Shown one piece after another: positions 16,822-26,151 of a stretch of 64,000 nucleotides of DNA; position 1 is the first letter of the stretch; each line of letters starts with the position of its first letter. Under the pieces are notes generated by a model. It had not been told where the DNA came from. It saw only the letters and a program-made list of their open reading frames with translations, and did no database searches. The translations under genes were made by a program, and so were the position numbers. This DNA is from Qipengyuania profundimaris (GTDB taxonomy: Bacteria > Pseudomonadota > Alphaproteobacteria > Sphingomonadales > Sphingomonadaceae): contig NZ_JAVAIM010000001.1 in NCBI RefSeq assembly GCF_030717945.1, positions 371,131 through 435,130 on the forward strand, read 5' to 3'.

Positions 16822-17814
16822 TTAAAATATGGCTCTCGCCGCGGGCATTTGCTGGCTGGCGCAATGGAAACCTCCGCCTCCGGCAAGCACGGCATCGGCG
16901 GGAAGGCCGATTGTCGCGCGGTCGGGGAAGAGTTCGGCGATGGCCGCCACCCCGTCCTCGTCATGCGGGCTACCGAAGGTCGGAACGACGACCAAATGGC
17001 TGGTGATCGCGAAATTGGCGTAGCTGGCGGGCTCGACATGATCGCCGCTGGTAACGAGGCCGGGCGAGGGAATCTCGGCGACCGCCACCCCGGCGTCCTG
17101 TGCGCGCCGATTGGCGTCGGCGTAAATCGCGGCATTGGGATCGTCGTTGCCGGTCGCGCGCGGCAGGCACAATGTGTTGCGGCCGACGAAGCGCGCGAGA
17201 TTGTCGACATGCCCGTCGGTATGATCGTTGATCAGCCCGTCGCCGAGCCAGAGCACGCGTTCGAAGCCGAGATCGCGCTGCAGCCGCGCCTCGATGTCTT
17301 CGCGCGAGAGCTGCGGATTGCGATTGGGGTTGAGCAGGCATTGCTCGGTCGTGACGACGAGGCCCGCGCCATCGCCATCGATCGCGCCGCCTTCGAGGAT
17401 CCAGTCCGACACCTCGAGCGGCAGGCCTGCATCCTCCGCCAGTTCCGCGCCGACGGTCTGGTCGCCTTCCATCAGGAACTTGCCACCCCAGCCGTTGAAG
17501 CCGAAGCGCCGTGCCATGCGCTTGCCCTCGCGGTCGGCCAGCACCAGCGGCCCGGTATCCCGCAGCCAGACGTCGCCATAGGTGCGGCGCTCGAGCCTGA
17601 CCGATCCGGTGACCAATTGCCGCGCCCGCGCCTCGTTCGCCCCATCGCGGACCAGCAGGCGAACCTCCTGCCCGCTTTCGGCTACTGCATTGGCGAATGC
17701 CGCGATCTGCTCCTGCGAACGCGGCAGGACTTCGGGCCATTCATCGGCATTGTGCGGGAAGCCGATCCACAGCCAGTCCTGCGGCGCCCATTCGGGCGGC
17801 ATGGTGTAAGGCAT
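16822..17814 (-). CDS. aguA: Agmatine deiminase
   Basis: 330 residues of the peptidylarginine-deiminase-like family. It opens MPYTMPPEWAPQDWLWIGFP, with the W-x-P-H-like region (FPHNADEWP), VWLRDTGPLVL and RRFGFNGWGGKF as guanidino-group-binding strands, LEGGAIDGDG, and the catalytic end motif GGGGFHCASQQMP with the nucleophilic Cys at residue 318. It converts agmatine to N-carbamoylputrescine and ammonia, a route to putrescine. The partner N-carbamoylputrescine amidase is not in the window. It lies 27 nt downstream of the M28 peptidase gene, probably in one transcript. Confidence 0.92.
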   Translation of the reverse strand: MPYTMPPEWAPQDWLWIGFPHNADEWPEVLPRSQEQIAAFANAVAESGQEVRLLVRDGANEARARQLVTGSVRLERRTYGDVWLRDTGPLVLADREGKRMARRFGFNGWGGKFLMEGDQTVGAELAEDAGLPLEVSDWILEGGAIDGDGAGLVVTTEQCLLNPNRNPQLSREDIEARLQRDLGFERVLWLGDGLINDHTDGHVDNLARFVGRNTLCLPRATGNDDPNAAIYADANRRAQDAGVAVAEIPSPGLVTSGDHVEPASYANFAITSHLVVVPTFGSPHDEDGVAAIAELFPDRATIGLPADAVLAGGGGFHCASQQMPAARAIF

Positions 17815-17841
17815 GGATCGGTTCTTTCGCTTAAAGGGCGA

Positions 17842-19545
17842 TTACGACCCGCAAGGCCCGTCCGCGCAATCGGCATCGCGCGTGGCCTTGAACTCGTCGC
17901 CCGGGTTCCAGTTGGGCCAGCTGTCGCTTTCCGCCAGCATGCGCCCGATGCGGTAGAACAGTTCGAGATCGCTCATCACTCCGGACCAGTCCCAGTCCGG
18001 GTTATATTCGTCCTTCGGCCCGTGATAGCGGTTCTCGGTATAATCGCGCGCGACCTCTGCCCCGGCGATCGTGCCGCCTGCCACCAGGTCCTCTCCGCCG
18101 TCGATATACAGCATCGGCACGCCGCGCTTGGCGAAGGCGAAATGGTCGGAGCGGTAGTAATAGCCTGCTTCCGGCTTCGGATTGGGCGTCGCCACCCGGC
18201 CTTCGGACTCCAGCGCCGCGTTCATGAACAGGTCGAGTTCCGATTTGCCCGGACCGACGACGGTCACGTCCCTGGCCGGGCCGGCAACCTGGAAGGCGTC
18301 CATGTTGATGCCGCCGACCGTCTGGTCGAGCGGGAAGACCGGATTGGCGGCGTAATAATCCGCGCCGAGCAGACCCGATTCCTCGGCCGTTACGGCGAGG
18401 AAGACGAGGCTGCGGTCTGCCGCGCCTGCCTTTGCATGCGCTTCGGCCAGTGCGACCAGTGCGGCCGTGCCGGTCGCATTGTCGACCGCGCCGTTGCAGA
18501 TGTCGTCGCCATCGGGCGCGGGCTTGCAGCGGCCGAGATGGTCCCAGTGGGCGGTGTGCATCACATATTCGTCCGGCCGCTCGCTACCCGGCAGCATGCC
18601 GATCACGTTACGCGACTGGAAAGTGCGGATATCGTTTTCGAAGCTGGTCGAGGCGGTCAGGCCGAGCGGCACGGCCTGGAAGCCCTTCTGTTTGGCTGCT
18701 GCGGAGAGCTGCGCGAGGTTCTGGCCTGCCGCCTGCATGATCCGTTCGGCGACGCTCTTCTGCACCCAGCCGTTCATCTTGGTCATCATCGGCGCATTCG
18801 CACCGCGCGCGGCATAGGCCTGCGGACCGCTCCAGCTGCTTTCGACGACGTTCCAGCCATAGGAGGCAGGCGCCGTATCGTGGATGATGATCGCGCCCGC
18901 CGCGCCCTGGCGGCCGGCCTCTTCGTATTTATAGGTCCAGCGCCCGTAATAGGTCATGGCCTTGCCGCCGAACGGTCCTTCCAGCGTCTGCGCGCCGAAA
19001 TCGGGATCGTTGACGAGGATGACCGCCGTCTTGCCGCGCATGTCGAGCCCGGCATAATCGTTCCAGCCCTTTTCGGGCGCATTGATGCCGTAGCCGACGA
19101 ACACCAGCTCGCTGTTTTCGAGCGAGGTCGCCGCGTCTTCGCGATAGGAGACGCCGACCCAGTCGTCGCCGAAGTCGAGGCTCATCGGTCCGCCGCTGCC
19201 GCCTGCGATGGTGAGCGGGGCGAAGTCCTTGCCGGTGATTTCCACCAGCGGCACGTTCTGCACCCAGCTGCCGTTATTGCCCGGGGTCAGGCCGGCGCGC
19301 GTGAATTGCTCGATCAGATAGGCGACGGTCTTTTCCTCGCCCGCCGTGCCGGGCGCGCGACCTTCGAACTCGTCGGAAGAAAGCCGCTCGGTCACGGTCT
19401 TCATCGTCTGCTCGGACAATGTGCCTTCGGCGACCTCCGGTACGTCGATGCCGGTCGGGGCGGCGCTCATGTCGCCAGCCGGTTCCATGGTCGTGCAGGC
19501 GGACAGCAACAGCGCTGTCGTGGCGGCAAGGGTCAGGCGTTTCAT
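17842..19545 (-). CDS. M28-family zinc peptidase, lipoprotein
   Basis: 567 residues from the ATG at 19545, chosen because GAGAGG lies 9 nt upstream and a lipoprotein signal follows immediately (TLAATTALLLSACTT, lipid-modified Cys). A PA-like insert (roughly residues 130–290, GSWVQNVPLVEITG to SYGWNVVESSWSGP) precedes the peptidase domain. Zinc-binding motifs: MHTAHWDHLGRC, GAVDNATGTAALVALAEA, AVTAEESGLLGADYYA, and HFAFAKRGVPMLYIDGG. Aminopeptidase or carboxypeptidase activity on exported peptides is likely; the true substrate is unknown. It is divergent from glnE (106 nt). Confidence 0.92.
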   Translation of the reverse strand: MKRLTLAATTALLLSACTTMEPAGDMSAAPTGIDVPEVAEGTLSEQTMKTVTERLSSDEFEGRAPGTAGEEKTVAYLIEQFTRAGLTPGNNGSWVQNVPLVEITGKDFAPLTIAGGSGGPMSLDFGDDWVGVSYREDAATSLENSELVFVGYGINAPEKGWNDYAGLDMRGKTAVILVNDPDFGAQTLEGPFGGKAMTYYGRWTYKYEEAGRQGAAGAIIIHDTAPASYGWNVVESSWSGPQAYAARGANAPMMTKMNGWVQKSVAERIMQAAGQNLAQLSAAAKQKGFQAVPLGLTASTSFENDIRTFQSRNVIGMLPGSERPDEYVMHTAHWDHLGRCKPAPDGDDICNGAVDNATGTAALVALAEAHAKAGAADRSLVFLAVTAEESGLLGADYYAANPVFPLDQTVGGINMDAFQVAGPARDVTVVGPGKSELDLFMNAALESEGRVATPNPKPEAGYYYRSDHFAFAKRGVPMLYIDGGEDLVAGGTIAGAEVARDYTENRYHGPKDEYNPDWDWSGVMSDLELFYRIGRMLAESDSWPNWNPGDEFKATRDADCADGPCGS

Positions 19546-19651
19546 CGTTGCGAACCTCTCTCTCGTGTCCCGTTCTCGGCCGCGCTTCTTGCAGCATGGC
19601 GGCGCGAGGGCAAGCTTGCGCGTGCGGCGCAGTGGCGGCAGGGAAGCGGCG

Positions 19652-22333
19652 ATGGCTGCCGACTGGACCTCCGCTCTCGATCGGGCGCACACTCACGCGC
19701 CGTTTCTGGCGCGCGCGCTGGAGAAGCGCGAGGATCTGGCTGCGATGCTGGAGCAGGGGCGCGGCGAGGATGCGCTGCTGGCGGCGAAGAGGACGCGCGA
19801 AAGTGACGTCGCGGCGGCGCTGCGCAGCGAACGCCTCGGCCTCGCGCTGGTGCTGGCGGTGGGCGATCTCGCCGGGGCGTTCGACCTCGACAAGGTCATG
19901 CGCGAACTGTCGACCTTCGCCGACCGGGCGCTGCATGCCGCCATCGGCGCAGCGATAACGCGGCGGGTGGAGGATGCCCGCAACGAAGGCATGATCGGCC
20001 TCGCGCTGGGCAAGCATGGCGCGGGCGAACTCAACTATTCCTCCGATATCGATCCGATCCTGCTGTTCGATCCCGAAACCCTGCCCCGCCGCGAGCGCGA
20101 CGAGCCGGGGGAGGCGGCGCAGCGCTATGCCCGCGAAGTCGTCCGCCTGCTCTCCGAAGTGACGCCGCTGGGCTATGTCTTCCGCGTCGACCTGCGGCTG
20201 CGTCCGCAATCCGAAGTCAGCCCGCTGGCGCTGCCGCTCAATGCCGCCACGGCGCATTACGAGAGCTCTGCGCTGGCGTGGGAGCGGGCGGCTTTCATTC
20301 GTGCGCGCGCCTGTGCGGGCGATATTGCAGCGGGCGAGGCCTTCCTCGACCATATCCGCCCTTTCGTGTGGCGACGCAGCCTCGATTTCGGAGCAATCGA
20401 CGAGATCCGTCGCCTGACGCGCCGCATCCGGGAGCAGCAGAGCGGGCCGCAACAGCCCGGGCCGGGCTACAATCTCAAGCTCGGGCGGGGTGGCATCCGC
20501 GAGATCGAGTTCTTCGCCCAGACCCACCAGCTCATTCATGGCGGGCGCGATCCATCGCTGCGCGTGCGGGGAACGCGCGCCGCGCTCGACGCGCTGGCGG
20601 CAAGCGGGCGCATAGCGGAAGAAGACGCGCTTGTGCTGGGCGAGGGTTACGACACCCTGCGCACCATCGAGCACCGATTGCAGATGGTGCGGGACCAGCA
20701 GACGCACTCGCTCCCGTCCGGCGAGGCGCTGGACAATGTCGCGCGGCTGCACGGGCTGGATGACGGCGCGGCGCTTGTCGCGCTGCTGAATGACGTCACG
20801 GCGCCGGTGGGCGAGCGGTTCGATGCCCTGCTCGACGAAGATCGCGTGTCGGTGCCGGGGCATGCCTTGCACGTGGCGGGCACAGACGCCGCTGCGGCTC
20901 CGGTGCCGCAGGAGATCGTCGCCCGCGTGGCTGAATGGAGCGACGGGCGCTATCCGCCCCTGCGCAGCCCGGCGGCGCTGGCGGCCTTCGATGCGATCCG
21001 GCCTGACCTGCTCCAATCCGTCGCGGCGTCGGCCGATCCGGAGCGGACCATGGCGCGCTGGGAGACCCTGCTGGGCCGGCTGCCGAGCGCGATCAACCTG
21101 TTCCGCCTGCTAGAGGCGCGCCCCGGCCTGTTCGACCTGCTGGCAAAATGCCTCACCCTCGCCCCGCCGCTGGCCGACGAATTGTCGCGGCGGCCGGATT
21201 TGCTCGACGCGCTGATTGATCGAACCGCGCTCGATCTGCCCGGCGATGTGGCCGCATTGGTATCGGCGATGGCACAGCGCGAGCGGGGGGACGATTACGA
21301 GGACCGGCTCGATCGCATCCGCATCGTCACGGGCGAATCGCGGTTCGGGCTCGGGGTCCAGCTGATCGAAGGCGCGCGCGATCCGATCGCCGTTGCCGAA
21401 GCGCTTTCGCGAACGGCGGAGGCGGCCCTGCAGGTCGCGGTGGCAGCGGCGGAGGACGAATTCGCCGCCAAGCATGGGCGGATCGAGGGCAGCGAACTCG
21501 TCATCGTGGGCTTGGGCCGCCTGGGTGGTGGCTTGCTCACTCATGCCTCCGATCTCGACATTATCTACCTCTTCACCGGATCGCACGACGCCGAATCCGA
21601 TGGCGAGCGCCCGCTCGGTGCGACGCTCTATTTCAATCGCTTCGCCCAGAGGGTGACTGCCGCCCTCAGTGTCCCGACCGCGCAGGGCGCGCTCTACGAA
21701 GTCGACACCCGCCTCCGACCGCAGGGGGCGCAAGGCCCGCTCGCCGTCAGCGTCGACAGTTTCGCACGTTACCAGCGCGAGGATGCGTGGACGTGGGAGC
21801 ACATGGCGCTGGAGCGGGCGCGGGTGCTGGTGGGCAGCGAGGCGGCGCGCGATCAGGTGCAGTCCGTCGTGACGTCGATCCTCGAGATGGAGCGGGACGC
21901 GGAGCAGCTGCGCAAGGACGTTCTCAAAATGCGTGGCGAGATGGCGCGGCATAAGGAAGCACGTGGGCCACTCGACGCCAAGCTGTTGCGTGGCGGCCTG
22001 GTGGACATCGAGTTCCTCGTCCACTTCCTTCAGCTCGAGCACCGCAGCGCGCTGACGCCGCGTCTGGGCGATGCAATCGCCGCATTGGCCGTAGAGGGCC
22101 TGCTGCCCGATACGATCGCTCCGGCGCATGACTTGATGACGCGCCTGCTGGTCGGTACGCGCCTGCTGGCACCCGATCTTGCGCGCCCCAACGATGCCGC
22201 GGCGGCAATCCTGGCGCGGCAGAGCGGGTGCGAGGATTTTGATGGCCTCACCGGCCGCTTCGCGCAGGCACGGCGTGACGTCGCGGCAGCGTGGGGCGAG
22301 ATATTCGGCGAAACACTGGAGATGGATGAATGA
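19652..22333 (+). CDS. glnE: Glutamine synthetase adenylyltransferase/deadenylylase
   Basis: 893 residues from the ATG at 19652 with AGGGAA upstream. Two nucleotidyltransferase halves are visible: the first with GKHGAGELNYSSDIDP near residue 125, the second with GLGRLGGGLLTHASDLDI near residue 620–630, each followed by helical domains (KLGRGGIREIEFFAQ; KLLRGGLVDIEFLVH). The enzyme adenylylates glutamine synthetase to switch it off when nitrogen is ample, and reverses this, in response to PII. It leads a coupled operon with bcp and a DUF455 protein. Length is a little short of the enterobacterial enzyme, as common in alphaproteobacteria. Confidence 0.95.
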   Translation: MAADWTSALDRAHTHAPFLARALEKREDLAAMLEQGRGEDALLAAKRTRESDVAAALRSERLGLALVLAVGDLAGAFDLDKVMRELSTFADRALHAAIGAAITRRVEDARNEGMIGLALGKHGAGELNYSSDIDPILLFDPETLPRRERDEPGEAAQRYAREVVRLLSEVTPLGYVFRVDLRLRPQSEVSPLALPLNAATAHYESSALAWERAAFIRARACAGDIAAGEAFLDHIRPFVWRRSLDFGAIDEIRRLTRRIREQQSGPQQPGPGYNLKLGRGGIREIEFFAQTHQLIHGGRDPSLRVRGTRAALDALAASGRIAEEDALVLGEGYDTLRTIEHRLQMVRDQQTHSLPSGEALDNVARLHGLDDGAALVALLNDVTAPVGERFDALLDEDRVSVPGHALHVAGTDAAAAPVPQEIVARVAEWSDGRYPPLRSPAALAAFDAIRPDLLQSVAASADPERTMARWETLLGRLPSAINLFRLLEARPGLFDLLAKCLTLAPPLADELSRRPDLLDALIDRTALDLPGDVAALVSAMAQRERGDDYEDRLDRIRIVTGESRFGLGVQLIEGARDPIAVAEALSRTAEAALQVAVAAAEDEFAAKHGRIEGSELVIVGLGRLGGGLLTHASDLDIIYLFTGSHDAESDGERPLGATLYFNRFAQRVTAALSVPTAQGALYEVDTRLRPQGAQGPLAVSVDSFARYQREDAWTWEHMALERARVLVGSEAARDQVQSVVTSILEMERDAEQLRKDVLKMRGEMARHKEARGPLDAKLLRGGLVDIEFLVHFLQLEHRSALTPRLGDAIAALAVEGLLPDTIAPAHDLMTRLLVGTRLLAPDLARPNDAAAAILARQSGCEDFDGLTGRFAQARRDVAAAWGEIFGETLEMDE

Positions 22334-22803
22334 GCACACCCCCCGGCGAAGGCGATCCGATGCCCGATGTCGCGATGGAAACCCCCGATGGCGGCACGGT
22401 GCGCCCGTCCGATTTCAAGGGGAAGAAGGCGGTGATCTTCTTCTACCCCAAGGACAACACCCCCGGCTGCACGACCGAGGCGAAGGATTTCACTGCGCTC
22501 AAGCCTGAATTCGACAAGGCGGGCGTAGCCCTGCTCGGCGTCAGCAAGGATTCGCCCAAGAAGCACCAGAACTTCATCGCTAAGCATGATCTCACGGTCG
22601 ATCTTGCGACCGATGCGGAAGAGGGCGGGCTGTCCGACGCGCTCGGCGTGTGGGCGGAGAAGAAAATGTACGGGAAGACCTTCATGGGCATGGTCCGCTC
22701 GACCTATTTGCTGGGCGAAGACGGCAGGATCGCCCGCATCTGGCCGAAGGTTAAGGTCAAGGGCCATGCCGAAGACGTGCTGGAGGCCGCGCGCGCCCTC
22801 TGA
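22330..22803 (+). CDS. bcp: Thioredoxin-dependent thiol peroxidase, BCP type
   Basis: 157 residues of the peroxiredoxin Q/BCP family. The peroxidatic cysteine is Cys47 in FFYPKDNTPGCTTEAKDF. No other cysteine occurs in the protein, so it should work as a 1-Cys enzyme whose sulfenic acid is resolved by an external thiol, rather than through the Cys five residues later found in many BCPs. It reduces peroxides in the cytoplasm. The ATG overlaps the glnE TGA (ATGA), and its own TGA overlaps the next ATG, so the three genes are translationally linked. Confidence 0.93.
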   Translation: MSTPPGEGDPMPDVAMETPDGGTVRPSDFKGKKAVIFFYPKDNTPGCTTEAKDFTALKPEFDKAGVALLGVSKDSPKKHQNFIAKHDLTVDLATDAEEGGLSDALGVWAEKKMYGKTFMGMVRSTYLLGEDGRIARIWPKVKVKGHAEDVLEAARAL

Positions 22804-23675
22804 TGGCCATGACGCTGACGTCCCCGCGCCAGACTGTGGCTGCCGCAATCCGTGCGGCGTTGCTGACAGCGGACCCGACGGCGAAGGTCTTCGCCGCGCG
22901 GCAGGTGGCGCGCGACTGGCGGTTGGGCCGGCTCGATTTCGCCTTCGACGTCGCCATGCCCGACCGGCCCGCCTGGCCGGAAAGCCTCGAACTCCTTCCG
23001 CCGCGCGACATGCCCAAGCGCGGCAAGATGGGTTCGCAGCGCAACCGCATCGCGCTGTGGCATTCGCTCGCGCATATCGAATTCGTTGCCATCGACCTTG
23101 CGCTCGATATGGCGGGCCGCTTCGGCGAATCTATGGGTGAGGGCTTCGTGTCCGACTTCCTGTCGGTAGCCTCGGACGAGGCGATGCATTTCGCCCTGCT
23201 TGCGCGAAAGCTGGAGACGCTCGGTTCGGCTTACGGCGCGCTGCCCGCTCACGATGGCTTGTGGAGCGCAGCGCAGGACACGGCGCATGACGTGGCGGCG
23301 CGGCTCGCGATCGTGCCGATGGTGCTGGAGGCACGCGGCCTCGATGTAACGCCCGCCACGCTGGAGCGCGTACGCGCGCAGGGCGACGGAAACGGCGCGA
23401 AAATCCTGCAGCGAATCCTTGACGACGAGATTCGCCACGTGGGCATCGGGTCAAGGCACTTCCACGAGCTGTGCGCCAAGCGCGACGAAAGGCCGCCCGA
23501 AACGTGGCAAAATCTTGTCCGAGTTCACTTTTCAGGGGGTCTGAAGCCGCCGTTCAACGACTCGGCGCGTTTGGCAGGCGGCCTACCGCTGGAGTTCTAC
23601 GGGCCTATTGCCTCGTTAACTTCTTCGCCGTTACCCAATACTCACGAGACGCCGGGGGGTTCCGGCAGTGACTGA
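22803..23675 (+). CDS. DUF455 ferritin-like protein
   Basis: 290 residues. The core has the Glu/His pattern of ferritin-like di-iron proteins: LAHIEFVAIDLALDMAG, SVASDEAMHFALLARKL, and ILQRILDDEIRHVGIGSRHF. This is the DUF455 family, for which no settled function is known to me. The tail after about residue 255 (GGLPLEFYGPIASL onward) is Ser/Thr/Pro-rich. The start ATG shares one base with the bcp stop (TGATG). Linkage to a peroxidase suggests an oxidative or redox role, by context only. Confidence 0.88.
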   Translation: MAMTLTSPRQTVAAAIRAALLTADPTAKVFAARQVARDWRLGRLDFAFDVAMPDRPAWPESLELLPPRDMPKRGKMGSQRNRIALWHSLAHIEFVAIDLALDMAGRFGESMGEGFVSDFLSVASDEAMHFALLARKLETLGSAYGALPAHDGLWSAAQDTAHDVAARLAIVPMVLEARGLDVTPATLERVRAQGDGNGAKILQRILDDEIRHVGIGSRHFHELCAKRDERPPETWQNLVRVHFSGGLKPPFNDSARLAGGLPLEFYGPIASLTSSPLPNTHETPGGSGSD

Positions 23676-23754
23676 AAAAAGGTGACGGGGCGTCAGGGAC
23701 GTCGCTTCGATCATCTCGGGAAAAGGCGCCCCGAGGCGTCGGACGGGTTTAGCA

Positions 23755-24435
23755 ATGGCTACGAAGCGCACCACGCTCGCACTGGCGATCATGTCTGCAG
23801 GACTTACGATCGCCGCCGCACCGGCACATGCCGGCGAAACGAACACCGCCGCCGCAGTTGGCGCCATCGACATGTCGAAGGTTTCCGGCGTTACCGAGAA
23901 GGGTGACGACGCGCAGTTCCAGCAGTTGTTCGCCAAGTGGGAAGAACTGGATCGCCCCGCACCGGCGCAGGCCGTGGTTTCCGTGCCGAGCCGTATGCCG
24001 CTCGACGATACCCGCCTGACCAGCGATTACGGCATGCGCACCCATCCGGTGCTCGGCGGCCGTCGCTCGCACAATGGCGTCGATCTCGCCGCGCCGACCG
24101 GCACGCCGATCTACGCCACTGCCGACGGCTACGTCAGCAAGGCCGAGTGGTTCTCCAGCTACGGCAAGTACGTCTCGATCGAACATGGCGCAGACCTGCA
24201 GACGCGCTTCGCCCACATGTCGGATATCGCCGTTACTTCGGGGACGCGCGTCAAGAAGGGCCAGCTGATCGGTTACGTCGGTTCGACCGGCCGCTCGACT
24301 GGCCCGCACCTGCATTATGAAGTCCGCATCGCCGGCAAGCCGGTCAATCCGGTTCCCTACATGGTCGAATCGGAAGCGCAGCGCGCCTATGCCCTTGCTA
24401 TGGGTGAAGGCGGCCAGGGCGGCGGCGACGAATAA
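23755..24435 (+). CDS. M23-family peptidoglycan endopeptidase, secreted
   Basis: 226 residues. A Sec signal (TLALAIMSAGLTIAAAPAHAG) is followed by a linker and a LytM domain: YGMRTHPVLGGRRSHNGVDL carries the first His and Asp ligands, HGADLQTRFAHMS a middle His, and STGPHLHYEVRIAGKPVNP the H-x-H motif. It should cut peptide cross-links of peptidoglycan in the periplasm; all expected ligands are present so it is probably active. The SD is weak (GGACGGG, about 7 nt). A hairpin CTCGGG/CCCGAG (23715–23735) lies 19 nt before the ATG. A strong terminator follows. Confidence 0.92.
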   Translation: MATKRTTLALAIMSAGLTIAAAPAHAGETNTAAAVGAIDMSKVSGVTEKGDDAQFQQLFAKWEELDRPAPAQAVVSVPSRMPLDDTRLTSDYGMRTHPVLGGRRSHNGVDLAAPTGTPIYATADGYVSKAEWFSSYGKYVSIEHGADLQTRFAHMSDIAVTSGTRVKKGQLIGYVGSTGRSTGPHLHYEVRIAGKPVNPVPYMVESEAQRAYALAMGEGGQGGGDE

Positions 24436-24459
24436 GGCAAACGCCTTTCGGGATTGATG

Positions 24460-24493
24460 AAAAGGGGCTGCGGAGCGATCCGCGGCCCCTTTT
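24460..24493 (+). terminator. Rho-independent terminator after M23 peptidase
   Basis: Stem AAAAGGGGC-TGCGGA with TCCGCG-GCCCCTTTT (15 bp with one G·U pair) around the tetraloop GCGA, ending in a T run. It closes the M23 gene transcript. Confidence 0.87.
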
Positions 24494-24603
24494 CTCATGC
24501 GCCCCAATTTTCCTTGCTCATGCGCGCATGTCGGGTAGGTTTCATCCGGCAACCGGACGAGTCCCGCCGATAGATGCGGACCGACGGAAAAGAGAGGAAG
24601 CCC

Positions 24604-26151
24604 ATGCACCCGATCGTTCACGCGCAGGCGCGCCCCGACCATCCCGCCCTCATCATGGCCTCGAGCGGAGAGACCGTCACATACGGTGAGCTCGATGCCT
24701 ATGCCAACCGCTTCGCCCAGCTGATGCGCGCGCGCGGATTGGGCCGCGGCGATCACGTCGCGATCCTGATGGAGAACAGCCCGCATTATCTGCAAATGGT
24801 CTGGGGCGCGCAGCGCAGCGGCATTATGATGGTGCCGATCTCCACCCGCCTGACTGCGCCGGAGATCTGCTACATCCTGCAGGACAGCGATACGAAGCTG
24901 CTGCTCACTTCGACCTATTTCGACGACGTGCTGGGCGACATCCGCGGCGAGTGCCCGGATATACCCATGCTGATTGCTGGCGGGGAGGGCGACGAGAGCC
25001 TGGAGGATGCGCTCGCAGCCCAGCCCGCAGAGCCGATCGCGGACCAGTTGCCCGGGCAGTACATGCTCTATTCCAGCGGCACGACCGGGCGGCCAAAGGG
25101 CGTGCGCCCCGCTCCGCCGGCGGATGACGACATCCAGGCCGTGAACCCGCTGGTCGGCCTGGCAGTGATGGGCGCAGGCATGCCGGCCGACGGCTCGATG
25201 GTCTATCTGTCGCCCGCGCCGCTCTATCACGCCGCCCCGCTCGGCTGGTGCACGACCGCGCATCGTCTTGGCGGCACGGTCGTGGTGATGGAGAAATTCG
25301 ATCCCGAAAGCGCGCTGGCGACCATCGAGAAATACAAAGTGACCGACAGCCAGTGGGTGCCGACGCATTTCGTCCGCATGCTCAAGCTCGAACCGGAACA
25401 GCGCGAGGGCTACGATCTGTCGAGCCACCAGCGCGCGCTCCACGCCGCCGCGCCCTGCCCCGTGCCGATCAAGCGCGAGATGATCGAATGGTGGGGGCCG
25501 ATCATCAACGAATATTACGCCGGGTCCGAAGGTATCGGCATGACTCTGATCAAGGCGGAAGACTGGCTCGACCATCCCGGCAGCGTCGGCAAGGCGATCC
25601 ACGGCACGCTGCATGTCTGCGACGAGAATGGCGAGGAAGTGCCTGCCGGGCACGACGGGCTTCTCTACTTCGAAAACGACCTCATCCCGACCTATCACAA
25701 CGACCCGGAAAAAACGCGCGAGGCGATGCATCCCAAGGGCTGGATGACGCTTGGCGATATCGGCCACGTGGACGAAGACGGCTATCTCTACCTCACCGAC
25801 CGCAAGAGCCACATGATCATCAGCGGCGGGGTGAACATCTACCCGCAGGAGATCGAGAACCTGCTCGTCACCCATGACAAGGTGATGGACGCTGCCGTGA
25901 TCGGTGCGCCCTGCCCCGATTTCGGCGAGAAGGTCGTCGCCGTGGTGCAGCCGATGGATATGGGCGAGGCCGGGGACGGGCTCGAGGCGGAACTGCGCGA
26001 TTTCCTCGCGCCCAGCCTCGCCAAGATCAAGATGCCCAAGCTGTTCGACTTCCGGCCCGACCTGCCGCGCGAGGCGAACGGCAAGCTCTACAAGCGCGAG
26101 CTGCGCGACGAGTATTTGGCGATGGCCGAAGAACAGACGGAGCAGGCATGA
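24604..26151 (+). CDS. Acyl-CoA synthetase (AMP-forming)
   Basis: 515 residues from the ATG at 24604, with GAGAGGAAG before it; a few in-frame upstream codons lack support. ANL-superfamily motifs: P-loop YSSGTTGRPKGVRP, NEYYAGSEGIG, and the hinge/lysine region LTDRKSHMIISGGVNIYPQE with a C-terminal lysine in ANGKLYKRELRDEY. It activates a carboxylic acid to acyl-CoA through an acyl-AMP. Chain length or ring specificity cannot be told. It overlaps the P450 start by four bases, so a hydroxylation–CoA-activation pathway for a lipid-like substrate is likely. Confidence 0.92.
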   Translation: MHPIVHAQARPDHPALIMASSGETVTYGELDAYANRFAQLMRARGLGRGDHVAILMENSPHYLQMVWGAQRSGIMMVPISTRLTAPEICYILQDSDTKLLLTSTYFDDVLGDIRGECPDIPMLIAGGEGDESLEDALAAQPAEPIADQLPGQYMLYSSGTTGRPKGVRPAPPADDDIQAVNPLVGLAVMGAGMPADGSMVYLSPAPLYHAAPLGWCTTAHRLGGTVVVMEKFDPESALATIEKYKVTDSQWVPTHFVRMLKLEPEQREGYDLSSHQRALHAAAPCPVPIKREMIEWWGPIINEYYAGSEGIGMTLIKAEDWLDHPGSVGKAIHGTLHVCDENGEEVPAGHDGLLYFENDLIPTYHNDPEKTREAMHPKGWMTLGDIGHVDEDGYLYLTDRKSHMIISGGVNIYPQEIENLLVTHDKVMDAAVIGAPCPDFGEKVVAVVQPMDMGEAGDGLEAELRDFLAPSLAKIKMPKLFDFRPDLPREANGKLYKRELRDEYLAMAEEQTEQA

